Shown: positions 1 through 9,005, numbered from the stretch's first letter. The stretch is DNA of 38,110 nt from Candidatus Gastranaerophilales bacterium (GCA_944326615.1 CALVEO010000013.1:1-38110), one strand, 5' to 3'. A program made the numbers and translations. Notes: generated from the letters alone by a model not told the origin.

Positions 1-66
1 CTTCTATATCTCTGTTAAAATTCAACCAGTACATTTAAAATAAAGAATAGCAATTGAAAAAAATTT

Positions 67-140
67 CGGGATGTAGCGCAGTCTGGTAGCGCACCGTGTT
101 CGGGTCGCGGGGGTCGCAAGTTCGAATCTTGTCATCCCGA
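67..140 (+). tRNA. tRNA-Pro (anticodon CGG)
   Basis: The sequence folds as a complete cloverleaf. The acceptor stem CGGGATG (67-73) pairs with CATCCCG (133-139), with discriminator A140. The D arm uses GCGC/GCGC. The five-pair anticodon stem is 94-98/106-110, with loop TTCGGGT, so the anticodon CGG is at 101-103, followed by G as expected for proline tRNAs. The T arm carries TTCGAAT. The 3' CCA is not encoded. It reads the rare proline codon CCG. Confidence 0.95.
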
Positions 141-192
141 TTTTTTATTTTATAAAATTATTTTGTATTTTAATGTCTTTTTTTGTAATAAC

Positions 193-221
193 TTGTGTAG
201 TGTTTTTTTTATTTGTGTAAT
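193..221 (+). promoter_or_regulatory. putative promoter of the lactate dehydrogenase gene
   Basis: TTGTGT (193-198) and TGTAAT (216-221) are separated by 17 bases and lie about 36 bases upstream of the ldh start codon. Both boxes match the sigma-70 consensus only partly in a very AT-rich stretch, so this is tentative. Confidence 0.35.
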
Positions 222-256
222 ATATATTAATAAAATAATAAAAAAGAGGTTGACTA

Positions 257-1222
257 ATGGAAACAAAATGCTTAAATTGTATAAATTTTAGAAAAGCTGT
301 TATGATAGGCTGTGGATTTGTCGGTTCTGCTACAGTTTTTTGTTTAATGCAGAGCGGTCTATTTTCAGAGATAGCAATGGTAGATACTGATAACGGACGC
401 GCTGAAGGTGAGGCTTTGGATATAAGTCATGGTGTTCCATTTGCCAAGCCAATGAAAATTTATGCTGGAAGCTATGATGATGTAGAAGATGCTTCTATTG
501 TTATAATAACTGCAGGCGCAAATCAAAAAACAGGAGAAACACGCCTTGATCTTGTAAATAGGAATATTGAAATATTTAAAACAATTATTCCGGAAATAAA
601 AAAAAGAAATTTCAAAGGGATTCTTCTTATAGTTTCAAATCCTGTTGATATTTTAACAGCGGTTTCAGTAAAGTTAAGCGGACTGCCTGCACACAGGGTA
701 ATTGGTTCCGGCACAGTTCTGGATACAGCGAGATTAAAATATTCAATAGGAGAACAGTTAAATGTTGATAGTAGAAGTGTTCATGCGTTTATCATAGGCG
801 AACATGGAGACAGTGAAATTGCTGCATATAGCAGCGCTAATATCTCAGGCATTCCGCTAAACAAATTTTGCGAAATGCGTGGGCATTACAACCATGAAGA
901 AACAACTTCTGAAATTGCTGAAAAAGTCAAAAATAGCGCCTATGAAATTATATCAAGAAAAAAAGCAACATATTACGGTATTGCGATGTCTGTCAAACGT
1001 ATATGTGAAGCAATTGTCAGAGATGAAAAATCAATATTGCCGGTTTCTTCTATGATGTATGGAGAATACGGTATTTCTGACATATCTCTTAGTATGCCTG
1101 CAATTGTAGGTAAAAACGGAATTGAAACAAAGGTTCCAATACAGCTTAATGATGAAGAAATGCTAAAACTTCAACAATCTGCAAAACAGCTTCAAGATGT
1201 TTTAAAAAGTGCTGATATCTAA
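257..1222 (+). CDS. ldh: L-lactate dehydrogenase
   Basis: NAD-dependent L-lactate dehydrogenase of the LDH/MDH superfamily. It reduces pyruvate to L-lactate and regenerates NAD+ in fermentation. The Rossmann glycine motif GCGFVG is at residues 19-24. The substrate loop reads AGANQKTGETR, with Gln90 at the position that is Gln in lactate and Arg in malate dehydrogenases, and Arg96 as the mobile-loop arginine. Other visible catalytic residues are Asn128, Asp156, Arg159 and His183 in GEHGDSE. The 321-aa length is normal, although a 12-residue N-terminal extension with two cysteines precedes the Rossmann fold. GAGGT lies about six bases before the ATG. The Gln rather than Arg makes the LDH call firm over MDH. 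The gene stands alone, with no clear terminator after it. Confidence 0.93.
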   Translation: METKCLNCINFRKAVMIGCGFVGSATVFCLMQSGLFSEIAMVDTDNGRAEGEALDISHGVPFAKPMKIYAGSYDDVEDASIVIITAGANQKTGETRLDLVNRNIEIFKTIIPEIKKRNFKGILLIVSNPVDILTAVSVKLSGLPAHRVIGSGTVLDTARLKYSIGEQLNVDSRSVHAFIIGEHGDSEIAAYSSANISGIPLNKFCEMRGHYNHEETTSEIAEKVKNSAYEIISRKKATYYGIAMSVKRICEAIVRDEKSILPVSSMMYGEYGISDISLSMPAIVGKNGIETKVPIQLNDEEMLKLQQSAKQLQDVLKSADI

Positions 1223-1384
1223 ACTGTGAAAATTGGAGTATGCTGATTTTAAAATAAATTGTTGGACTTTATTGAATTATGCTTAGTATGTCATATTCTA
1301 AAATTAAATCGCTTGATTATACATGTGTTTTGACAAATTCTGTTTAGATAATTCTTACTTAAAATTAAATTTTTAATCTTATGC

Positions 1385-2245
1385 TTAGTTGTATTCATTT
1401 ATCGAATGAGATAGTTTTCTTGCCAAATGTTTATCATACTTAAGCTTATTTTTAAATATGTATTTGTATACAAATAATTTATAATTTTCTTTTATGTAAA
1501 AATAAAGATTAGATATTGGCGGTTTGTTTATTTTCCCTTTGTAATTCATTTTTTGTGTTTTTTCAATAAAATTTAATAAACATTTATCCTGTATGGTTAG
1601 TTTTTCTATATAATTGCTGTGGTAATCTTCAAAACCGTTTTCTCTAACTATTTTAACATCGCATCCGCAAATATTTGCTTCTTCCAGAAGCAGTGAACAA
1701 TCGTCAAAAGAATAAAGAGTTTTTGTTTCTCTTAATAGTTTTGCAAGTTCCTCTTTTGTTTCAGGGTATTGCATATTGATTTCTGTCATATCTTTAAATT
1801 CCGGAATATCTTTCCATTTCCCGCCTTTATAGACAAAATAGCATTCTTTAGTTTTTTCAGTATCATCTTTATAAAACGTTTTTGTATCAAGAGTTGAAAT
1901 AAATAATTCATCTGCGTCAGGATAAAATAATTTGTAAAATGTAAATTTTAATTCATAATCATCATATTGTTTAGTTCCTCCATTTACTCCTGGATAATAT
2001 AAAATATATCTCACAACATTTTGAAATTTTAGAGGATTATTAAACACAATTTCAGGATAAATAACAATATCATTTTTTCTCATTTTGTTAGTGATATGAG
2101 AAATATATTTACATTTATATTCAGTAGGCTGTGCATACATATAGACATCATACCCCTTTTCTAAAAGCAAATCATGTAATTTGTATAGAACTTTTATTCC
2201 ATTGCTCTTATAATATTTGGGAGCCCATATTATGTATTTTTTCAT
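1385..2245 (-). CDS. putative glycosyltransferase-like protein
   Basis: A 286-residue soluble protein with no signal peptide or membrane segment. It starts with a short hydrophobic strand (KKYIIWAPKYY), then a helix with GIKVLYKLHDLL and a second strand DVYMYAQP, the order expected of the N-terminal domain of a GT-B glycosyltransferase. A middle motif, VRYILYYPGVNGG, resembles segments seen in surface-polysaccharide glycosyltransferases. No catalytic motif is certain, so the substrate is unknown. The frame is also open from a TTG at 2251, but the ATG at 2245 is preferred: AAAGGA sits about nine bases upstream of it and too close to the TTG. It is convergent with ldh and faces the same way as the efflux operon, with an 84-bp gap. 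Confidence 0.5.
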   Translation of the reverse strand: MKKYIIWAPKYYKSNGIKVLYKLHDLLLEKGYDVYMYAQPTEYKCKYISHITNKMRKNDIVIYPEIVFNNPLKFQNVVRYILYYPGVNGGTKQYDDYELKFTFYKLFYPDADELFISTLDTKTFYKDDTEKTKECYFVYKGGKWKDIPEFKDMTEINMQYPETKEELAKLLRETKTLYSFDDCSLLLEEANICGCDVKIVRENGFEDYHSNYIEKLTIQDKCLLNFIEKTQKMNYKGKINKPPISNLYFYIKENYKLFVYKYIFKNKLKYDKHLARKLSHSINEYN

Positions 2246-2329
2246 TTCCAAATTTCCTTTTTTAATAAGTTTACATAAAATACAAATTATATAACATAAT
2301 AATTACGGAATTTTAAGAGCATTCTATAT

Positions 2330-3898
2330 TTAGACATGATGAGTTTGGTTTGCAGCTTGTCTTTTTCCTGTACAATTTGTTTTAAAAAGAAATGCAAGCG
2401 GGATTAGGCAAAAGGCAATAAATGCAAATATTTCAAAAACATCTACATAAGCTGTCAAACGTGACTGTGTAAGCAAAGATTTGTACATATAAGAATTTGT
2501 TTTGATTGTTGCAAATGTGCTTGATGCATTTGACATAAAAGTTCCCAACAACGCAGCGAATTTTTGCTGGAATACAAGATTAAAGTTGGAAAGATTTTCA
2601 ACCAGATAAACCTGATGCATCTGGCTATGTCTTGCAACAAGTGTTGATGCAACTGAGGCAATAATAGCTGTCATTGTACTTTTACACAAATTGTGCAGAC
2701 TTGAACCATTTGTTAGTTCTGATTTTGGCAAAGTGCCGAGAACAAGCGCCGATACAGGGATAAATACCAATATGACACCGATACCCATCAATACCTGAGG
2801 AATTGCAATATAAATAAATGAAACACTAAGGTTCAAATTTATAAAGAAAAGAATTGAAATTCCTAAAAAGAAAAATCCTATAGCAATTAAAATTCTGTTA
2901 TCAAAAATTTTCATTAAAGAATTTATAACTAACATCATAAGTACACATGATATAATACGCGGAGCAAGCGCATACCCGCTTAAGATAGCCGTATAACCCA
3001 TCATATTTTGTAAAAACTGCGGGATTAGAACGATACTTGAAAACACAAGCATGTTAACAGAAGCACTCAAAATTGTACCGATTAAAAAGTTTCTGTCTTT
3101 AAACAGCCTTAAATTAATCAATGGCGCACTGCTTTCCAATTCACGTATGATAAAAAATACAAGCATGCAAACAGAAAATCCCGCAAGCCAGCTTATCCAG
3201 GCACAGTCAAACCAATTGTACTGCTGACCTTTGTCAAGAACAATCTGCATGGACAAAAGCCATAAAACAAGCGAAATCATTCCAAGAAAGTCTGTCTTTT
3301 TTATTTCTTTTCTTGATTCAAGTTCTTCAATATTAGCATGTACCATAGAAATTGAAAGTATTCCGACCGGAATATTTACAAGATAAATCCACTGCCAGTC
3401 AGCGTTATCAACAATAAATCCGCCAAATGTCGGCCCGAGAATTGCAAAAACCATAACAGCAATTCCATATAAGCTCATTGCAATCCCCCTTTTATCCTGC
3501 GGAAATGCTGCAAGAAGAATTGACTGGGCAAGCGGAGTCATAGGCCCGCCGCCTATTCCTTGAATAAGCCTTCCTAAAACCATCAAATTGAGGTTAGGCG
3601 CAATTGCACAAATCAAAGAGCCAAGTGTGAATATTCCTATGAAAATTTTTAAAAATCTCTTTCTTCCCAGCAGATTTTCAAGCCAGCCTGACATCAAAAT
3701 CAAACAGGAATTTGCAATCATGTATGATGTAATAATCCAGTTTGCCTCATCTATCGTTGAGCCAAAATATCCTGAGATATGCGGAATTGCAACGTTTGTG
3801 GCAGAGGTGGCAAGGCATGCAAAAGATGTAGGTAAAAGTATCGAAAACGCCACAAGCCACAGAGGTGCCGGTGTATGTTTATACACATATTTTGTCAT
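2330..3898 (-). CDS. emrB: DHA2-family multidrug efflux transporter (EmrB/QacA type)
   Basis: A 522-aa major facilitator superfamily drug:H+ antiporter of the 14-helix DHA2 family, in the inner membrane. The first loop carries the MFS motif A-like GWLENLLGRKRF (residues 71-82). The antiporter motif C-like GPTFGG is at 155-160, followed by WQWIYLVNIPVG (168-179), which is strongly conserved in EmrB/QacA proteins. Hydrophobic segments run to the C terminus. Its start codon overlaps the emrA stop (TAATG), so the two are translationally coupled. With EmrA and the divergent TolC-like channel it would form a tripartite pump exporting toxic compounds (bile salts or hydrophobic drugs are plausible in the gut, which is inference). 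Confidence 0.92.
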   Translation of the reverse strand: MTKYVYKHTPAPLWLVAFSILLPTSFACLATSATNVAIPHISGYFGSTIDEANWIITSYMIANSCLILMSGWLENLLGRKRFLKIFIGIFTLGSLICAIAPNLNLMVLGRLIQGIGGGPMTPLAQSILLAAFPQDKRGIAMSLYGIAVMVFAILGPTFGGFIVDNADWQWIYLVNIPVGILSISMVHANIEELESRKEIKKTDFLGMISLVLWLLSMQIVLDKGQQYNWFDCAWISWLAGFSVCMLVFFIIRELESSAPLINLRLFKDRNFLIGTILSASVNMLVFSSIVLIPQFLQNMMGYTAILSGYALAPRIISCVLMMLVINSLMKIFDNRILIAIGFFFLGISILFFINLNLSVSFIYIAIPQVLMGIGVILVFIPVSALVLGTLPKSELTNGSSLHNLCKSTMTAIIASVASTLVARHSQMHQVYLVENLSNFNLVFQQKFAALLGTFMSNASSTFATIKTNSYMYKSLLTQSRLTAYVDVFEIFAFIAFCLIPLAFLFKTNCTGKRQAANQTHHV

Positions 3899-4878
3899 TA
3901 TTTAACCTTTACCTCCGGCACAACAGACATTCCTGGAACTATATTGTATTTTGAGATATCTTCAGTAAATACAATTTTTACAGGAACTCTTTGTACAATT
4001 TTTACGTAACTTCCGACTGCGTTTTCAGGAGGGAAAAGACTTGCTCTTGCACCTGTTGAACGCTGGATACTGTCAACTTTTCCTTTAAATTTTTTGCCGC
4101 CATAGGTATCAATTTTAATTTTTACAGGCTGTCCGGGTTTCATATTTGCAAGCTGTGTTTCTTTAAAATTTGCCACAATCCACATCTTTTCAGGTACAAT
4201 CGCAAACATTGGCTGTGCCACCTGAACATAATTTCCTTGTTCAACTGAACGGTTAGTAATTTTCCCGTCAGCGGCTGCATAAATCTTTGTATATGAAAGA
4301 TTAAGTTCATCCTGTTCAACTTCGGCTTCAAGTCTTTTTATTGAAGATTGAATTTCATTGAATTTTGCTTTTGCGGAATTATTATTTGCTTCTGCAACAG
4401 TAAGTTTGTTCAGGCTAGCTTCGTAATCCTGCTTGGAAGATATTCCTTTTTCTCTCATTTTTGAATATCTTTCATAATCGTTTTTGGCAAAATCTAAATC
4501 AGATAAACTTTTAGTAACCTGATTATCTGCACTGACAAGAGCAGCCTTTGCTTCATCAAGTTTAGCTTTTGTTTCTTTAAGTTTTGCCTGATAATCGTTA
4601 GGATCGATTTCCAGCAACAAATCACCTTTTTTTACATCCTGATTGTCTTCAATGTTCAAATGTAAAACAGGTCCTGAAACTCGCGGAGCAACAGTTATTA
4701 CATGTCCTTCTATAAAAGCGTCATCTGTAGATTTGTAATAAACTGTATGCACAGCATAAAACAACCCGCACAGTAAAAATATTATTCCGGTTATGCTTGG
4801 AACAAGCACTCTTTTTTTTAAATATTCGGGGCGTGTGTCTTCTATTTCAACTATATCTTCGGCTTTTTTATCTTTCAC
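3898..4878 (-). CDS. emrA: EmrA/HlyD-family membrane fusion protein
   Basis: A 326-aa periplasmic adaptor for the EmrB pump. A short cytoplasmic N terminus is followed by one membrane anchor (about residues 25-45). Next comes the biotinyl-lipoyl half-motif STDDAFIEGHVITVAPRVSG, a long alpha-helical hairpin rich in Lys, Glu and Ala (about 90-190), then the second lipoyl half and beta-barrel domain (DGKITNRSVEQGNYV; VKIKIDTYGGKKFKGKV). Length and order match the EmrA family. It lies 12 bases downstream of marR and overlaps emrB by one base, so the three genes form one operon. It links the inner-membrane transporter to an outer-membrane channel. Confidence 0.92.
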   Translation of the reverse strand: MKDKKAEDIVEIEDTRPEYLKKRVLVPSITGIIFLLCGLFYAVHTVYYKSTDDAFIEGHVITVAPRVSGPVLHLNIEDNQDVKKGDLLLEIDPNDYQAKLKETKAKLDEAKAALVSADNQVTKSLSDLDFAKNDYERYSKMREKGISSKQDYEASLNKLTVAEANNNSAKAKFNEIQSSIKRLEAEVEQDELNLSYTKIYAAADGKITNRSVEQGNYVQVAQPMFAIVPEKMWIVANFKETQLANMKPGQPVKIKIDTYGGKKFKGKVDSIQRSTGARASLFPPENAVGSYVKIVQRVPVKIVFTEDISKYNIVPGMSVVPEVKVK

Positions 4879-4890
4879 TTTTTGTCTCCT

Positions 4891-5349
4891 TTATATTTGT
4901 AATTTTACTTTATCTCGGATATTCATATTCATTTTTTCAAGTGTACTGAATGTAACAGCCAGTTCGTCATTTGTTATACCATTTATAATGTCATTTCGCA
5001 GATTTATATCTGTTTGAAAAATTTTTTCTTTTATTGCTTTGCCTTTTTCAGTGACAACCAGTTTGTATATTTTTCTTCCATGCGATTCCGGCACTTTATC
5101 AACAAGTCCGTTTTTGTGCATTATATCAATAATTCTTGATATATTTGACCTGTCCTTAAACAAAATTTCTGCCAATTGTCTTTGATACATAATTTCATCA
5201 TTTTCAATCAAAAGTGACAATATTACATACTGATCAGGCGTAATTCCAAAATCATTTTCGGTAAAAGTCTGGGTTGAAAATCCTCTTATAAGGGTACCTG
5301 TAATATATATTAATGAGCCAATTCTTCCTTTAAGATATTCTCTGTACAT
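4891..5349 (-). CDS. MarR-family transcriptional regulator
   Basis: A 152-aa winged-helix regulator, usual MarR length. The recognition region is around residues 60-105, with RQLAEILFKDRSNISRIID followed by the wing GRKIYKLVVTEKG. The flanking helices would form the dimerisation domain. It is the first gene of the marR-emrA-emrB operon and is transcribed away from the TolC-like gene. The 70-bp gap between them holds a perfect palindrome suited to a MarR dimer, so it probably represses both directions until a pump substrate binds. AAGGA lies five bases before the ATG. The ligand cannot be read from the sequence. Confidence 0.92.
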   Translation of the reverse strand: MYREYLKGRIGSLIYITGTLIRGFSTQTFTENDFGITPDQYVILSLLIENDEIMYQRQLAEILFKDRSNISRIIDIMHKNGLVDKVPESHGRKIYKLVVTEKGKAIKEKIFQTDINLRNDIINGITNDELAVTFSTLEKMNMNIRDKVKLQI

Positions 5350-5373
5350 TTTTTCCTTGTTTACATTACAATA

Positions 5374-5401
5374 TTCTTGTGCTGTAATTATAGCACAAGA
5401 A
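5374..5401. promoter_or_regulatory. probable MarR operator between divergent efflux genes
   Basis: TTCTTGTGCT and AGCACAAGAA are perfect 10-base inverted arms around the 8-base spacer GTAATTAT. The site is in the only regulatory gap between marR and the TolC-like gene. The spacer overlaps a minus-strand TATAAT (bases 5392 to 5387), so occupancy would block marR-emrAB transcription. MarR dimers typically bind palindromes of this size and placement, but assigning this regulator to this site is inference. Confidence 0.75.
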
Positions 5402-5421
5402 AAATTTTGAGGAAGTTAATA

Positions 5422-6798
5422 ATGAAAAAAAAAATTATAATTACCCTGCTAATACTTGCCGCCATTAATATTCCTGCTTTTGCAAAAAGTTCACAGCCGG
5501 TATTTGCAAACCATATTGAATATATGAATTTGGCATGGTGGAAAAATTTTAATGATGAAAATCTAACTAATAATCTTTTAAAACTTTATGAAAATAACTA
5601 TGATCTAAAAAATGCAGCACTTAAAGTAAAAGAAAATGAACAGGCTGTAAAAATCCAGTTTGCAAATGAATTGCCGCAAATCGGCTTATCCGGTCAATTA
5701 TACAGAGATATGAGATCTTCCATGCAGCAGTTTGGCAGTATGCAAATTCCAAGTTATGCACAGTATAACTATTACCTTCCGATTACTGCAAGCTATGAAG
5801 TAGACATCTGGGGTTCAAACAGACTGCGGACAAAAAGTATAAAAGAACAGCTTGAAATAGTAAAACAAGCGGAACGTGCTACATATATTGCCCTTACGTC
5901 TGACTTTGCGGCTGATTATTACAATCTTATAAGGGCCGATGAATTTTTAAAAATTCAAAATGAACTTATAAAAACACAGGAAGAAATAGTTTCAAAAGTT
6001 AAAGACAAATATGATATAGGGCTTTGTACGATAAATGATTTGCTCGCCGAACAAAGACTTTTAACCATACTAAAAGAAGAACGCAACCGCCATATCAAAA
6101 CACGTAATACATTAATAGATACTATGAGAGTCTATTTATCTTATTCTTCCGGCGATATAGAAAGAAGTAATTATGACAATATTGTGATATTAACAGGTAT
6201 TCCGGCAGAATACAGCACTTCAATAATTGAAAATCGCCCTGATTACCTTCAGGAACAAGCTAATATTAAACGTATAGGCTTTGATGTAAAGGTAGCAAGG
6301 CGAGAGTTTTTACCGAAGTTTATCATATTCGGACAAATCGGGTTAAATGCTTACCATCTGGATACTTTATTTAATTCCGCTTCTCAAATGTTCAGCGCGG
6401 GAGTTTTACCATCAATTGATTTATTTGCCGGCGGAAGAAAAATTGCAATGTTAAAATTAAAAAAATTTCAGTATGAAGAAGCATTAAACAGTTATCAAAA
6501 AGCAATTCTCACAGGAATAAAAGATATGAATTCAGGGCTTGTCGAATATAATGAAGCGCAGGAAAACTACAAAGAAAGTGCAGAGCGTTTGAAAATGCAA
6601 AGGCAAACTTATTTTCTAGCTATAGATAAGCAGGAAATAGGTTCGGCAAGTGATTTAGATGTTTTGTATGCTAAAGAAGCCTATTTGATGGTAAAAAAAG
6701 ATGAGGTTTCAAATAAAATAAATACTATAATCTCAACAATCGGACTTTACAAAGCCGCAGGCGGTATAGATTTGTATAAGATTAATGAAAATATTTAA
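5422..6798 (+). CDS. TolC-like outer-membrane efflux channel
   Basis: A 458-aa outer membrane factor (OEP/TolC family) that would complete the EmrAB tripartite pump. The start at 5422 is chosen because GAGGAAG lies just upstream and the product then begins with a clean signal peptide (MKKKIIITLLILAAINIPAFA, cleavage after AFA). The frame is open from 5377, but that would start inside the operator palindrome. The family pattern is seen as two similar halves rich in long helices, with YEVDIWGSNR in the first half and SIDLFAGGR in the second. No lipobox cysteine is present. It is divergent from marR-emrA-emrB and probably shares their regulation. Confidence 0.88.
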   Translation: MKKKIIITLLILAAINIPAFAKSSQPVFANHIEYMNLAWWKNFNDENLTNNLLKLYENNYDLKNAALKVKENEQAVKIQFANELPQIGLSGQLYRDMRSSMQQFGSMQIPSYAQYNYYLPITASYEVDIWGSNRLRTKSIKEQLEIVKQAERATYIALTSDFAADYYNLIRADEFLKIQNELIKTQEEIVSKVKDKYDIGLCTINDLLAEQRLLTILKEERNRHIKTRNTLIDTMRVYLSYSSGDIERSNYDNIVILTGIPAEYSTSIIENRPDYLQEQANIKRIGFDVKVARREFLPKFIIFGQIGLNAYHLDTLFNSASQMFSAGVLPSIDLFAGGRKIAMLKLKKFQYEEALNSYQKAILTGIKDMNSGLVEYNEAQENYKESAERLKMQRQTYFLAIDKQEIGSASDLDVLYAKEAYLMVKKDEVSNKINTIISTIGLYKAAGGIDLYKINENI

Positions 6799-6872
6799 TT
6801 ATCAAATGTTTGTTACTAAAAATTTTTATTTATAAATTTGTGGTACAATTCATAAGAAAGGAAATATGATTT

Positions 6873-7673
6873 ATGATTTTACCGCAAAATTTCGGCCCCG
6901 CCATGTTGATTACTCTGTTTGCAGGTTTGTCTACTGCAATAGGGGGCGGGATTGCTTTTATTGTAAAAAAAGATAATTTGAAAGCTTTGTCTATAGGATT
7001 AGGTTTTTCAGCAGGCGTTATGATATTTGTGTCATTTATGGATATGATTCCCGAGGCTGACAAACTTCTTCTTTCAAATTTCCCTAATAATCATCAATGG
7101 ATTACATTTGCAGGGTTTATAATAGGATTAGTTGTAGCAATACTTATAGATTACTTTTTGCCGGATCATATTGATACTGATGATGTTTTAAACCCTGATG
7201 GCCCGGCACACCGGGATTACAAAATTAAAAGAGCGGGTTTGTTTACGGCAATAGCAATTTGTGTACATAATTTCCCGGAAGGTATGGCAACATTTTTTAC
7301 AACCACACAAAATATTACACTAGGACTTTCTGTGGGTATTGCTATAGCTATTCATAATATTCCTGAAGGGATTGCAGTTGCTTTACCTATGTATCATGTG
7401 ACCGGTAAAAAACGTTATGCAATGCTTTATGCCGCATTATCAGGTATATCAGAACCTATCGGGGCACTTGCCGGAATGTTTATTTTCGGGCTGTTTCTTC
7501 CGCAGGTGTTAATTGGTGCTTTGATGTCAGCAGTTGCCGGTATAATGATTTATATTTCATTTGATACGCTGCTGCCTCTGGCTAAAGAATACGGGGATTG
7601 GCATCAGTCTATTGTCGGTATTTTGTCAGGAATACTTGTAATCTGGGTAAGTTTGATTTTAATCGGAGGATAA
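6873..7673 (+). CDS. zupT: ZIP-family metal transporter (ZupT-like)
   Basis: A 266-aa inner-membrane importer of zinc and possibly other divalent cations. Both metal-binding signatures of the ZIP family are intact: HNFPEG (132-137) and HNIPEG (161-166), in transmembrane helices 4 and 5. About eight hydrophobic segments and a short histidine/aspartate-containing loop between helices 3 and 4 (DYFLPDHIDTDD) match ZupT. AAAGGAAA lies before the ATG; another ATG seven bases upstream is out of frame. A GTG-started radical SAM gene follows after five bases, so the two are probably co-transcribed. Confidence 0.93.
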   Translation: MILPQNFGPAMLITLFAGLSTAIGGGIAFIVKKDNLKALSIGLGFSAGVMIFVSFMDMIPEADKLLLSNFPNNHQWITFAGFIIGLVVAILIDYFLPDHIDTDDVLNPDGPAHRDYKIKRAGLFTAIAICVHNFPEGMATFFTTTQNITLGLSVGIAIAIHNIPEGIAVALPMYHVTGKKRYAMLYAALSGISEPIGALAGMFIFGLFLPQVLIGALMSAVAGIMIYISFDTLLPLAKEYGDWHQSIVGILSGILVIWVSLILIGG

Positions 7674-7678
7674 TTTAA

Positions 7679-8749
7679 GTGGTAAATCTTTCAAACCTTT
7701 TTGATTTTGGCAGAAATTTATATGCTCTGCCATGGTACAACAGCAGAAGCGGGCTTGCGCCTATACCATTAAGATATTTTTTTGAATTAACTTACAGATG
7801 TAATCTTCAGTGTCCCTATTGCTATGTCGGCGGTGATAGAAAAAAAAATGAATTAACAACTGATGAATGGTTTAATATTATAGATCAAATTCCATGGTAT
7901 TCGTTTGTTACGCTTGTCGGCGGTGAGCCTTTAATTAGAAAAGATTTCGTTGATATTTTGATGAAAACCGCTAAAAAAACTTTTGGAAAACTTAATGTTG
8001 TATCAAACGGAATTTTGATTAACGATGAAATTATTGAAGCTTTTATTAAAAGCAGAATGATGCTTTTATCGGTTTCTTTAGACGGCTATGGCAAAAATCA
8101 TGACCTGAACAGAGCAAAGGACGGGATATGGGATAAGATTATGAATAATTTTGATAATATGAATTCCCGTAGAAAGCGTCCGATGATTGATATTAAAACT
8201 ATTGTTCTTGAAAATAACCTTGATGACCTGGTTAAACTTTATAAAATGTGCAGTGAATATAAATTTAATTTTCTCTCTATTTCTTTTTTGAGAAATAATA
8301 ATTTAAAACAGAATTCGGTTCTTTTTAACAGCTTTGTGCCGGAATTCAATGCAAATTATCCTATAGAAAAATATTTTGATATGGAGCATTTTAAAGAAGT
8401 TTATAAAGAACTAATGAATTTAAGCAAAAAATCGAATGTTAAAATCCGTTTTTCTCCGAAATTTGAGTATGCAAAAGATCCGCTTGCAAAAATTGAGGAA
8501 TTTTTTAATACACCGGCTGACAAACCTGTTTCAGAAATTTATAAACCCTGTCTGTATCCGTATTCAAATATGATGATAACTCCGGCCGGAGATGTATATC
8601 CTTGTCTTTCGCAAAAAATCGGGAATGTAAAAGATATGAAAATAAAGGAGGTATTTAACCTCCCTCACTATAGATGTTTCCGTAAAAATCTTAAAGCCGC
8701 AAAGGTATTCGGGGCCTGTCAGATGTGCTGTGAACTATGTTTGAAGTGA
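7679..8749 (+). CDS. radical SAM/SPASM domain protein of unknown substrate
   Basis: A 356-aa radical S-adenosylmethionine enzyme. The [4Fe-4S] motif CxxxCxxC is at Cys41, Cys45 and Cys48 (TYRCNLQCPYCYVGG), followed by the SAM-binding GGEPL region. The C terminus has a SPASM-type cluster domain with cysteines at 291, 309, 333, 347, 350, 351 and 354 (YPCL, then CQMCCELC), so one or two auxiliary Fe-S clusters are likely. Such enzymes modify peptides, proteins or cofactors. No precursor peptide is evident nearby, so the substrate is unknown. The start is GTG with GGAGGA eight bases upstream, inside the end of zupT. The last 98 coding bases are duplicated exactly at 11493. Confidence 0.88.
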   Translation: MVNLSNLFDFGRNLYALPWYNSRSGLAPIPLRYFFELTYRCNLQCPYCYVGGDRKKNELTTDEWFNIIDQIPWYSFVTLVGGEPLIRKDFVDILMKTAKKTFGKLNVVSNGILINDEIIEAFIKSRMMLLSVSLDGYGKNHDLNRAKDGIWDKIMNNFDNMNSRRKRPMIDIKTIVLENNLDDLVKLYKMCSEYKFNFLSISFLRNNNLKQNSVLFNSFVPEFNANYPIEKYFDMEHFKEVYKELMNLSKKSNVKIRFSPKFEYAKDPLAKIEEFFNTPADKPVSEIYKPCLYPYSNMMITPAGDVYPCLSQKIGNVKDMKIKEVFNLPHYRCFRKNLKAAKVFGACQMCCELCLK

Positions 8750-8752
8750 AAT
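8652..8752. repeat. 101-bp direct repeat, left copy (3' end of radical SAM gene)
   Basis: Bases 8652-8752 are identical over 101 positions to 11493-11593. This copy forms the true end of the radical SAM gene, including the stop codon and three further bases. Flanking bases differ at both ends (G versus T before, T versus G after), so the limits are exact. It is the kind of repeat left when an integrating element enters the 3' end of a gene and restores it. Confidence 0.97.
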
Positions 8753-8755
8753 TGT

Positions 8756-8989
8756 TCAGTAAAACATATTCCAAAATTTATCACGACCTGCTGTTGTATT
8801 TTTTGGGTCAGGTTGATATGTACGGATAGATAGATTATTTTGGTAAAGTTTGGCTTTGTGTGTGTCTTTTCGGGTTAGAAGAATAATTGCTATGCAATGG
8901 TTAATATCATCAGCACCCTCGGCAACACCGCCGATTGTGTTGAGCTTTAATTGCCAGTCAACGTAGGTGATTTCATTTAAGTTTGTCAT
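8756..8989 (-). pseudogene. phage baseplate W/gp25-like protein remnant
   Basis: 77 aa, starting ATG with the segment VDWQLKLNTIGGVAEGADDIN followed by CIAIILLTRK. This resembles the N-terminal half of phage gpW/gp25-like baseplate proteins, where a ...DDI.Q.I..IL.TPKGSDPHRP... segment is usual. After RKDTH the likeness stops, and the expected DPHRPxFG segment is absent, suggesting a frameshift or internal deletion. The gpV-like fragment lies upstream on the same strand, as in P2-like gene order V-W. The family call is from remembered motif similarity and is moderate. Confidence 0.45.
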
Positions 8990-9005
8990 AATTTTTAGTA
9001 ATTTA

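Noticed and set aside
257-1222. Malate dehydrogenase instead of lactate dehydrogenase
   Set aside because: The discriminating residue is Gln90 (AGANQKTGETR), not the Arg expected in malate dehydrogenases.
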